Assembly (NCBI GenBank): GCA_900771065.1
Contig: CAAGMP010000016.1
Span: forward strand, 1-7,488
Origin: an uncultured Acinetobacter sp.
GTDB taxonomy: Bacteria > Pseudomonadota > Gammaproteobacteria > Pseudomonadales > Moraxellaceae
Reading direction: 5' to 3'
DNA length: 7,488 bases
The notes below the pieces were generated by a model. The model searched no databases, was not told where the DNA came from, and worked only from the letters and a program-made list of their open reading frames with translations. Of the stretch, positions 1 to 6,229 are shown in pieces. The first letter of the stretch is position 1; every line of letters begins with the position of its first letter. The translations under genes were made by a program, and so were the position numbers.

Positions 1-15
1 GTGCAACAAAGCCGT

Positions 16-56
16 AGCAAATTAAAGTTGTCTTTAATTTGCTTTTTTTATTTTTT
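16..56 (+). terminator. Intrinsic terminator of a gene upstream of the window
   Basis: A perfect 11-bp stem (GCAAATTAAAG at 17-27, CTTTAATTTGC at 32-42) with the 4-base loop TTGT is followed by seven T, one A and six T. An extra A-T pair (16 with 43) extends the stem. The T tract lies only on the + strand side, so it should stop + strand transcription entering from the left. The stem is A+T-rich and weak, but the long T tract fits a Rho-independent terminator in an A+T-rich genome. Confidence 0.8.
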
Positions 57-83
57 GATTTTCATAATTGAGAAAGGCAAAAT
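55..83 (+). promoter_or_regulatory. Possible weak promoter for the NSS-like gene and rnfH
   Basis: TTGATT at 55-60 (4 of 6 to the -35 consensus), a 17-base spacer, and CAAAAT at 78-83 (4 of 6 to the -10 consensus) sit between the upstream terminator and the first gene. Transcription would begin near 90, leaving a very short leader for a start at 98 and a normal one for a start at 119. Both boxes are weak matches in A+T-rich DNA, so chance is a real possibility. Confidence 0.3.
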
Positions 84-97
84 AGCGACAGATTTTT

Positions 98-1201
98 ATG
101 ATTAGGAAAACATCATCTATGCAAAATAATGCAGCATCGCGATGGCTTGCGCCATTGATGGCATTTTGTTTGTCATTTTTGATTATTGCAACGTTAGCTA
201 CAATAACGGGAGTTCAATTTGAACGTCAAATTGACTTTTGGTTATTGTGGTTAGTGACAATGTTCATTTTGGCATTGCCGATTTGTTATTTGGAAATCGC
301 TTTAGCAAAACGCTCAAAAATCAGTGCCTTACAGGCTTTATCTCATTTAACACGTGAAGCGGAAGCATCACAAAAATGGCGTATTGTGGCATGGCTGGCT
401 GTTGTATTTATTCCATTTTTAGCGGGTAGCATGCTGCATAATATCAGTGGATTATTAATTCAATATAGCTTACATGATGTTTCTACTTCCATTTTGTTGG
501 TTATTTTAGCTGTTCTGAGTATTTTACTTTCTTTTGTTCCACGTCAAATTTTAGTAATTGTCAGCACTATTGCTATTTTTGCATCTATTTTATTTGCCAA
601 TTTATTTAATACAGCCTTACCAACATGGTCAATGACTTCAATCGAATTTAAAGAATGGGGTAATGCGACGATTTTAGCTTTAGTTGCAAGTGGTTTGGGT
701 TTGGGTTTGTATTGGCAGTCAAGTTTGATTCATGTCGATGCACAACCAAATACAACGCGAACGGTATTGGCAATTTGGATTGCTCAATTATTGGCAATGA
801 TTGCATTTGGTTTCTTTGTTTTACAAACTAAAGTTTCAGCTTATGCTTTTATATTTGCGATTTTGATGGCAGCTGCATTATTGTTACAAATGGCACGTGA
901 GCAGCTGGTGCAACGTCAAATTTCACCTATTTTACAATGGGCTATTGTATTAGTTGCTTTATTGGTTTGGGCTATTCCACACATAGATCAATTTTTTGAT
1001 CATGCTTTGGTAGTTTGGGGGTTATTAATCTGCTTAATGTATGCCATTTTTGCAGGTTGGATCATGAAAATTAGCCACTTACGTAAATCAATTAATTTTA
1101 GCAACGAAGCTGTTTACAATATTTGGCGTATTGCTGTACGTATTGTACTGCCGCTAGGCATTATTTTTGCCTTGATTGCTTATCTTGGACAATTAATATG
1201 A
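98..1201 (+). CDS. Divergent NSS/SNF-family-like multi-pass membrane protein
   Basis: The product is 367 residues and very hydrophobic, with about 11 predicted membrane segments (roughly 16-36, 47-68, 94-118, 128-146, 149-170, 189-210, 222-243, 247-264, 275-295, 302-322, 341-364). Features recalling sodium:neurotransmitter symporters are the second segment ending LPICYLEIALAKRS (the family's GxPxxxxExxxGRRS), the sixth with a Gly-rich GLGLGLYWQSS stretch, and a last helix opening NIWRIAVRIVLPLGI. However, the family's first-helix signature (G-N-x-W-R-F-P) is absent, and bacterial members usually have about 450-510 residues. Sodium-coupled transport is therefore unproven and the substrate unknown. 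A start at 119 (360 residues) has the better ribosome site, AGGA at 104-107, while nothing suitable precedes 98. The stop codon overlaps the rnfH start (ATGA, 1198-1201), so the two genes are probably co-translated. The gene call is sure and the family only moderately so. Confidence 0.85.
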   Translation: MIRKTSSMQNNAASRWLAPLMAFCLSFLIIATLATITGVQFERQIDFWLLWLVTMFILALPICYLEIALAKRSKISALQALSHLTREAEASQKWRIVAWLAVVFIPFLAGSMLHNISGLLIQYSLHDVSTSILLVILAVLSILLSFVPRQILVIVSTIAIFASILFANLFNTALPTWSMTSIEFKEWGNATILALVASGLGLGLYWQSSLIHVDAQPNTTRTVLAIWIAQLLAMIAFGFFVLQTKVSAYAFIFAILMAAALLLQMAREQLVQRQISPILQWAIVLVALLVWAIPHIDQFFDHALVVWGLLICLMYAIFAGWIMKISHLRKSINFSNEAVYNIWRIAVRIVLPLGIIFALIAYLGQLI

Positions 1202-1521
1202 TGCAAAATGTGATTTGGTTGGCTTATGTCACAGCAGAACAGCAGTTTTATTATGAACTTCCTTTTCAAGATAAAATGACTGTATTGGACGCGATTGAAC
1301 AAAGTCAAATTGCACAGCAAGTGACATTGCCTGAGCCATTGCAAGTGGGTATTTTTGGCGTAAAAACCAGCTTAGATCAAACTTTACAAGTGGGCGATCG
1401 TGTGGAAATTTACCGACCTTTATCGGTCAATCCAAAAGATATTCGACGCAAGCGCGCACAAAATCATCCTGTTGGACGCTTTGCCAAAGGGAATCGTTTT
1501 AATAAAAAAGTGCTTAATTAA
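1198..1521 (+). CDS. rnfH: RnfH family ubiquitin-like (beta-grasp) protein
   Basis: The product is a 107-residue soluble protein of the RnfH/RatB (UPF0125) family, a small beta-grasp fold related to ubiquitin and ThiS. No biochemical role is firmly established for it. Recognisable features are the opening strand VIWLAYVTAEQQ, the segment VGIFGVKTSLDQTL (about 50-63), and the hallmark GDRVEIYRPL (66-75) followed by NPKDIRRKRA (78-87). A basic tail (GRFAKGNRFNKK) ends it. The ATG at 1198 overlaps the TGA of the membrane gene and has GGA 8 bases upstream (1187-1189). The adjacent ATG at 1201 is an alternative that is one residue shorter. The reading frame is open further upstream, but that part lies inside the membrane gene and is not family-like. 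In many gammaproteobacteria rnfH follows ratA. Here its partner is the NSS-like gene, and no rnf electron-transport genes are in view. Confidence 0.93.
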   Translation: MMQNVIWLAYVTAEQQFYYELPFQDKMTVLDAIEQSQIAQQVTLPEPLQVGIFGVKTSLDQTLQVGDRVEIYRPLSVNPKDIRRKRAQNHPVGRFAKGNRFNKKVLN

Positions 1522-1525
1522 AATT

Positions 1526-1557
1526 TGTACTGCACCCCGAAAATTATGGTCTAATTT
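1526..1557. repeat. Possible IS3/IS150-type terminal inverted repeat remnant
   Basis: TGTACTGCACCCC at 1526-1538 followed by an A+T-rich stretch resembles the outer ends of IS150-group IS3-family elements, many of which begin TGTACTGCACCC as I recall. No transposase gene, second end or target duplication is visible nearby. It would therefore be a solo end or scar, now forming part of the rnfH terminator. Chance similarity cannot be excluded without a search. Confidence 0.3.
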
Positions 1558-1570
1558 AGAGGGTGCTTTT
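1532..1570 (+). terminator. rnfH terminator hairpin
   Basis: The outer stem is GCACCC (1532-1537) with GGGTGC (1561-1566). A 3-by-3 internal loop follows, then the inner stem AAATTA (1541-1546) with TAATTT (1552-1557) around the loop TGGTC. TTTT comes directly after at 1567-1570. It lies 10 bases after the rnfH stop and 94 bases past the ftsK stop on the other strand. The T run is on the + side. Read in the ftsK direction the hairpin still forms, but only a poor T tract follows, so any bidirectional use would be less efficient. No other terminator for ftsK is visible in 1571-1663. Confidence 0.7.
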
Positions 1571-1663
1571 ATAACCGATTTAAAATTGCTACACAGAATA
1601 ACCATCCGAATTAGGGTAGTTCTAGTATGTTCAAATCAATTTTTAATCTACGATTTGGATGAA

Positions 1664-4324
1664 TTAAACAATAATATCGCGTTTACCATTTGCACCCGCA
1701 GGACCCACGATACCACCTTCTTCCATTTGATCAATAATCCGCGCAGCACGGTTATAACCAACACTAAATTTGCGTTGTAACAATGAGGCGGTTGGTTTTT
1801 TGACTTCTAATACAAATGCCACGCATTGATCATACAAAGGATCACGATCTAAATTATTACTTTCTTCAAAACCACGGCTGGTAGGTTCTTCATCATAAGG
1901 TGTTAAAATTTCATCGACATAGTTTGGGCTGCCTCGCTCACGCCAAGCGTCACAAATTCGATTTACTTCATCATCAGAAATAAATGCACCATGCACACGC
2001 TCAGGCTCAATTTTTCCTGGTCCAAGAAATAACATGTCACCATGACCTAACAAGTCTTCCGCACCACCTGCATCGAGAATGGTTCGTGAATCCAATTTAC
2101 TATTTACACGTAAAGCCACACGGGTTGGAATGTTGGCTTTAATTAAGCCTGTAACCACATCAACGGTTGGGCGTTGTGTTGCTAACAATAAATGAATTCC
2201 TGCTGCACGCGATTTTTGTGCCAAACGGGTAATCATTTCCTCAGCTTTTTTACCAACCTGCATAATCATATCGGCAAATTCATCTGCAATAATGACAATG
2301 GTTGGCAATGGTTCTAAACGTGGCGCACGCTCTTGCGTTGCAGAGTCGCTTGGTCGCCATGTTGGGTCAATTAAATCTTCGCCATTTTCAATGGCTTCTT
2401 GTACTTTTCGATTGTAATCTGCCAACTTTCTGATTTTGAGCAACGACATCAGTTTATAACGACGTTCCATTTCGTTGACACACCAATTTAGCGCATTGAC
2501 TGCGTCTTTCATGTCGGTTACAACAGGGGTCAATAAGTGCGGAATATCATTATAATTTGCCAATTCTAATTGCTTTGGATCAATCATAATTAAACGTAAT
2601 TCGCTTGGTGTATATTTCAATAACATCGACAAAATCATTGAATTTACAGCAACCGATTTCCCTGATCCTGTTGTACCTGCGACTAACATATGCGGCGCTT
2701 TCGCTAAATCGGTTAATACAGGGCGACCTGAAATGTCTTTGCCCATTGCCATTGAAATTAATGCCGAAGGATCGCGATATTCGGGCGTATCAATCAGTTC
2801 AATTAAACGTACCATTTCCCGTGAACTATTTGGAATTTCAATGCCAATATAAGGTTTTCCCGGAATGACTTCGACTACACGGACCGAAGCCATTGACATA
2901 GAACGGGCTAAATCCCGTGAAATATTTGTGACTTTGGAAGCTTTAATTCCCGGAGCTAAATCCAGCTCAAAACGTGTGACCACAGGTCCAGGTTGAGCAT
3001 CAATCACTTTAGCTTTGACATTGAATTCTTGTAATTTAATTTCTAGTAATTCAGAAAGTCGTGCCAATTGTTCTTGCGTAAAACTAATTTTTTTATTCGG
3101 ATCAACTTTATCTAAAAGTGCCAAACTAGGTAATTTAGACAGTGTTTTACGTTTTTCAGCCAGTTGCATAGCTCGTGACAACGGACGACCATGCAAATCG
3201 GTTAAAGGTGCATCTAAATCAAACTCTTCGGGTTTACCCGCAGTTTGTTGCCATGCTTCCAAAAACTCTTCTTTATCTAGTTTAATATCTTGTTTTTTTT
3301 GAATAAAAATTTGAGATTGTTGTTTAATTTCATCTGCTAAATCGGCGTCAATCAATTGGGATTTTTTTTTATGTTCCTCTGGGATTTCTGCTGTAGCTAC
3401 ATGTTCCTCTGATTTTTTTTCAGGAATATTCGACAGTAATTCGGCTAAAATGGCATTATCTGACGGATCTTGAGCTTGATACTTACCTGTTTTAATTGAG
3501 TTTAAAAAATGATCGCGCTCAGACTCAAGTATAGGTTGAATTTCTGCTGTTTGTTCAGACTGAATTTCTTCTTTTAATTCGGATTTTTCGATTGCTGTAT
3601 CAACGTCTGTTGGCTCTATTGCTGTTTCATTTTCAATTTTTGCCATTTCAATGGCTTGCTGTTGTTTTTGTAATTGTGATTTTTCAAGAATTTTTTGATG
3701 ATATTCTGAAGAATCCGTGCGATTTGACAATTGAATTTCGTCAGGTTCAGGTAATTTACGATAAAATAAATCTTGTAAATAAGCAGGTGCGGCTTGTAAA
3801 GTGCTCCATGTTTTATTCCACTTGACCCCAAATGCCAACGTAAATAAAAACACGTCTAATACAATAAGAAATAAAGCTGCACCATAAATGCTTAATAAAC
3901 CGCTTAAACTTTGTCCTAGTTCATAACCAATAATGCCACCCGAAGCATTGTCTAACGTGTCCGCAGGGACTTTCCAAAACAAATACAATAAACTAGAGGT
4001 CGCTAAAATAATAAAAAATTGCGCTGCATAACGAAATTGACGATTTAAAAAACTACGTGGCCACCATAGTTGCATTGCTTCAATAAATAAATAAATTGGC
4101 AATAGTAAGCAAGCCCAACCTAAAAATCCAAATAATAAATCGGCAACCCACGCACCCACTACACCACTGGCGTTAGAAACTTTTTGGGTGTCACTTGAAA
4201 TATGTGTCCAACCTGGGTCAAATGGCGTATAAGTTACCATTGCAAGAAAAAGATAAATTCCTAATGCAACAAAAAATATTGTGACAATTACGCGCTGTAC
4301 ATATGTATTTGATGCCGCAGTCAT
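1664..4324 (-). CDS. ftsK: DNA translocase FtsK
   Basis: FtsK is a membrane-anchored, ATP-driven DNA pump at the division septum. It moves the chromosome terminus and activates XerCD recombination at dif. The 886-residue product has all the expected parts. An N-terminal membrane domain has about four segments (12-32, 55-82, 98-117, 128-166). A hydrophilic linker rich in Glu, Gln and Lys spans about 190-400. The motor (about 400-800) carries Walker A GTTGSGKS (550-557), Walker B TIVIIADE (675-682) and LLATQRP (713-719). The C-terminal gamma winged helix (about 827-886) includes GYNRAARIIDQMEEGGIVGP, the part that reads polar KOPS sequences in known family members. The linker is much shorter than in E. 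coli FtsK, which has 1329 residues, and is close to the size seen in many other bacteria. The start at 4324 has AGGA 6 bases upstream (TCCT at 4331-4334 on the + strand). Three A-runs in the linker are unusual and are reported as a finding. The gene appears complete. Confidence 0.97.
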   Translation of the reverse strand: MTAASNTYVQRVIVTIFFVALGIYLFLAMVTYTPFDPGWTHISSDTQKVSNASGVVGAWVADLLFGFLGWACLLLPIYLFIEAMQLWWPRSFLNRQFRYAAQFFIILATSSLLYLFWKVPADTLDNASGGIIGYELGQSLSGLLSIYGAALFLIVLDVFLFTLAFGVKWNKTWSTLQAAPAYLQDLFYRKLPEPDEIQLSNRTDSSEYHQKILEKSQLQKQQQAIEMAKIENETAIEPTDVDTAIEKSELKEEIQSEQTAEIQPILESERDHFLNSIKTGKYQAQDPSDNAILAELLSNIPEKKSEEHVATAEIPEEHKKKSQLIDADLADEIKQQSQIFIQKKQDIKLDKEEFLEAWQQTAGKPEEFDLDAPLTDLHGRPLSRAMQLAEKRKTLSKLPSLALLDKVDPNKKISFTQEQLARLSELLEIKLQEFNVKAKVIDAQPGPVVTRFELDLAPGIKASKVTNISRDLARSMSMASVRVVEVIPGKPYIGIEIPNSSREMVRLIELIDTPEYRDPSALISMAMGKDISGRPVLTDLAKAPHMLVAGTTGSGKSVAVNSMILSMLLKYTPSELRLIMIDPKQLELANYNDIPHLLTPVVTDMKDAVNALNWCVNEMERRYKLMSLLKIRKLADYNRKVQEAIENGEDLIDPTWRPSDSATQERAPRLEPLPTIVIIADEFADMIMQVGKKAEEMITRLAQKSRAAGIHLLLATQRPTVDVVTGLIKANIPTRVALRVNSKLDSRTILDAGGAEDLLGHGDMLFLGPGKIEPERVHGAFISDDEVNRICDAWRERGSPNYVDEILTPYDEEPTSRGFEESNNLDRDPLYDQCVAFVLEVKKPTASLLQRKFSVGYNRAARIIDQMEEGGIVGPAGANGKRDIIV

Positions 4325-4330
4325 ATGTAT

Positions 4331-4334
4331 TCCT
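4331..4334 (-). promoter_or_regulatory. ftsK ribosome binding site
   Basis: On the - strand AGGA lies 6 bases before the ATG at 4324. This supports that start over the in-frame codons further inside the gene. Confidence 0.7.
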
Positions 4335-4356
4335 GTACCAACAATGTGTAATGATT

Positions 4357-4403
4357 TTTAGATTGCCCAAATTGAATCAAGGCAAACGCTTGCTTATATT
4401 ATG
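4357..4403 (-). promoter_or_regulatory. Candidate ftsK promoter elements
   Basis: Two candidate - strand promoters lie upstream of ftsK. The first has TTGCCT (4380-4385) as -35 (4 of 6), a 17-base spacer, and TCTAAA (4357-4362) as -10 (4 of 6), giving a leader of about 25 bases. The second has an upstream -10 box, either TATAAG (4393-4398, 5 of 6) or CATAAT (4398-4403, 5 of 6), with no good -35. I cannot choose between them. Their presence suggests that ftsK does not rely only on read-through from apaH. Confidence 0.35.
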
Positions 4404-4502
4404 CATCTGATTGCCCGAAAAAGATGTAACGATATTGCTCAACTATGAAGAATTTCGTTGCTGATCAGGGTTATTATTTTAAAGGCAGTTTGCACAGTTT
4501 TT

Positions 4503-4544
4503 ATTTTTCAATAAAACAGCGATTTTACTATTTTATTGAAAAAT
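4503..4544. repeat. 14-bp perfect A+T-rich inverted repeat downstream of apaH
   Basis: ATTTTTCAATAAAA (4503-4516) and TTTTATTGAAAAAT (4531-4544) are exact reverse complements around a 14-base loop. It begins 20 bases after the apaH stop. Only one G-C pair is in the stem, and no T tract follows the second arm on either strand, so it does not meet the usual rule for an intrinsic terminator. It could protect an mRNA 3' end, extrude as a DNA cruciform or bind a protein. None of these is shown. Confidence 0.6.
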
Positions 4545-4564
4545 GTACATGAATTTGCGTTCAA

Positions 4565-5395
4565 TCAAACAGCATCTACTGCAAATAAAGCGCGATCTTC
4601 TAAACGATATGCCAATAATTGATTGCCCCAAACACAACCACCATCAACATTTTGAATTTCTTGAGCAACCGTGCGACCTTGTAAGGCAGCCCAATGTCCA
4701 AAAATCACTTGATGGGTTTTTGCTGCTTTGGACTCAAATTCAAACCATGGCTTAAAACCTTGTGGCATTGGGTCAGTCAATGCATCTTTAAAACTAAACT
4801 CTAACTCACCTTGTGCTGTAGTTAAGCGCATGCGTGTCAAATAATTGGTAATACAACGTAAACGTGCATGACCTTCTAAATCATCTGACCATAAAGTGGG
4901 TTTTTTGCCATACATTTTTGTTAAAAAGGCATCGACTACAGCAAAATCATCATGCGATATGACCGCTTCAACTTCTTTTGCCAATTGTGCTGTTTGTGCT
5001 GCTGTCCAAATGCAAGGAATGCCTGCATGGGTTAAAATGGTCTTTTCATTGGGAAATAAACACAATGGCTGTTTACGTAACCAATCAATTAAATCATCAG
5101 AATCAATCGCATCAATGACATCACGGGTACGATCTTCTTCACGCAGTTCTTTGATACCACGCGCACAAGCAAGCAAAGTTAAATCATGATTACCTAAAAT
5201 AGTGGCAGCAGAACCACGCTCAACCATTTTTTTAACAAAACGCAAAGTGGCTAATGAATTTTCACCACGCGCAACCAAATCGCCTGCGAACCAAATAAAG
5301 TCCTGTTCGGCATCAAATTGTATTTCTTTTAACAGCGCTTTGAGTGATTCAAAACAACCTTGCACATCGCCAATAACATAATTATAACGCGCCAT
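4565..5395 (-). CDS. apaH: Symmetrical bis(5'-nucleosyl)-tetraphosphatase ApaH
   Basis: ApaH is a cytosolic metallophosphoesterase that splits diadenosine tetraphosphate into two ADP. In characterised bacteria it also removes Np4-derived caps from RNA 5' ends. At 276 residues it is close to the E. coli enzyme (280). Visible motifs are GDVQGC (9-14), GDLVARG (38-44), LGNHD (67-71), THAG (122-125) and FGHWA (232-236). The first motif has Gln where E. coli has His. As I recall, Pseudomonas and its relatives also have Gln there, so this is a known variant and not a sign of loss. The start at 5395 overlaps the last 14 bases of rsmA, with AGGA 4 bases upstream (TCCT at 5400-5403 on the + strand), pointing to translational coupling. 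apaG, which lies between rsmA and apaH in enterobacteria, is missing. apaH is last in the pdxA-rsmA-apaH unit. Confidence 0.97.
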   Translation of the reverse strand: MARYNYVIGDVQGCFESLKALLKEIQFDAEQDFIWFAGDLVARGENSLATLRFVKKMVERGSAATILGNHDLTLLACARGIKELREEDRTRDVIDAIDSDDLIDWLRKQPLCLFPNEKTILTHAGIPCIWTAAQTAQLAKEVEAVISHDDFAVVDAFLTKMYGKKPTLWSDDLEGHARLRCITNYLTRMRLTTAQGELEFSFKDALTDPMPQGFKPWFEFESKAAKTHQVIFGHWAALQGRTVAQEIQNVDGGCVWGNQLLAYRLEDRALFAVDAV

Positions 5396-6209
5396 TTATT
5401 CCTACCATTTGATCTGATAATGCCACAAATTGAGCTAAAGTTAAGGTTTCAGGACGTGCCATTGGGTCGACACCTGCATTTTCAAAACCATTTTCAGCCA
5501 ACATCCCTTTTAAGCTATTGCGTAAAGTTTTACGACGTTGGGTGAAAACATGTGCAACCAAATGCGCTAAAGCTTTTTCATTTTTAGCAATAATGGGTTT
5601 AACTTGATACGGCTCTAAACGAAATACCGCAGAAGTTACTTTAGGTGGTGGATTAAACGAGCCTGCTGGCACTTCAAATAAAAAAGTGGGTTTACAATAA
5701 TACTGAATCATGACCGATAAACGACCATATTCTTTGCTGTTTGGTGATGCTGTAATGCGATCAACCACTTCTTTTTGTAACATGAAATGCATGTCTTTGA
5801 CTTTATTGCCAAATTCTAAAAGATGAAACAATAAAGGCGTGGAAATGTTGTAAGGTAAATTACCAACCACACGCAATGGACGATTTTCTTTAAATAATTC
5901 GGTAAAATCGTATTTTAATGCATCTGTTTCAATAATCGTTAAACGTTCAGGATAAGGCACACGATTAGGCAAACCTGCTGCTAAATCTCGGTCAAGTTCA
6001 ATTACAGTTAAGGCATCGCATTCGCCAATTAACGGTGAAGTTAAAGCAGCAAGACCAGGTCCAATTTCAACTAAATTGTCACCTGAACGTGGATTGACAG
6101 AACGTACAATTTTGGCAATGACACGTTGGTCATGTAAAAAGTTTTGACCAAAACGCTTACGCGTGTGATGCCCTTCATCTTTAGGGTTTAAGGCATTAAT
6201 TTGATACAT
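5382..6209 (-). CDS. rsmA: 16S rRNA (adenine1518/1519-N6)-dimethyltransferase RsmA
   Basis: RsmA (KsgA) uses S-adenosylmethionine to dimethylate the two adjacent adenines in the 3'-terminal hairpin of 16S rRNA (E. coli numbering A1518 and A1519), a late check in 30S assembly. Its loss gives kasugamycin resistance in known species. The 275-residue length is normal. Motifs in order are KRFGQNFL (18-25), the SAM-binding loop VEIGPGLAALT (47-57), the acidic E71 in VIELDRDL, D96 after the next strand, the catalytic NLPYNIS (117-123), PPPKVTSAVF (187-196) and the C-terminal FTQRRKTLRN (222-231). The ATG at 6209 is 20 bases after the pdxA stop, with a weak GGA 8 bases upstream. The last 14 bases overlap the apaH start. 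No key residue is missing. Confidence 0.98.
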   Translation of the reverse strand: MYQINALNPKDEGHHTRKRFGQNFLHDQRVIAKIVRSVNPRSGDNLVEIGPGLAALTSPLIGECDALTVIELDRDLAAGLPNRVPYPERLTIIETDALKYDFTELFKENRPLRVVGNLPYNISTPLLFHLLEFGNKVKDMHFMLQKEVVDRITASPNSKEYGRLSVMIQYYCKPTFLFEVPAGSFNPPPKVTSAVFRLEPYQVKPIIAKNEKALAHLVAHVFTQRRKTLRNSLKGMLAENGFENAGVDPMARPETLTLAQFVALSDQMVGINGAL

Positions 6210-6229
6210 AAAAAAATTCCAACGTGAAA

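Larger units (their letters stand above)
4325..4564. other. apaH-ftsK intergenic spacer
   Basis: These 240 bases contain no convincing gene on either strand. They hold the ftsK ribosome site and candidate promoters near the ftsK end, two copies of GATTGCCC (4361-4368 and 4409-4416), and the A+T-rich inverted repeat at 4503-4544 just past the apaH stop. The middle part, about 4417-4500, shows nothing else I can name. Confidence 0.6.

Noticed and set aside
1632..1657. CAAATC/GATTTG hairpin as an ftsK terminator
   Set aside because: There is only a 6-bp A+T-rich stem with a 14-base loop, and no T run follows on the - strand.
1400..1780. Open + strand frame of 126 codons across the rnfH end and the ftsK end
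   Set aside because: It crosses the terminator hairpin, overlaps rnfH and the conserved ftsK gamma domain out of frame, and its product has no recognisable features.
3592..3831. Short frames on both strands opposite and within the ftsK linker
   Set aside because: They overlap ftsK codons in other frames, have low-complexity products and no ribosome site, and result from the A+T-rich linker.
4543..4755. Small + strand frame antisense to the end of apaH
   Set aside because: It is almost entirely inside the conserved C-terminal apaH sequence, starts on the arm of the inverted repeat, and has no ribosome site.
4896..5189. A 97-codon + strand frame antisense to apaH
   Set aside because: It is the mirror of conserved apaH codons, without a ribosome site or a family-like product.
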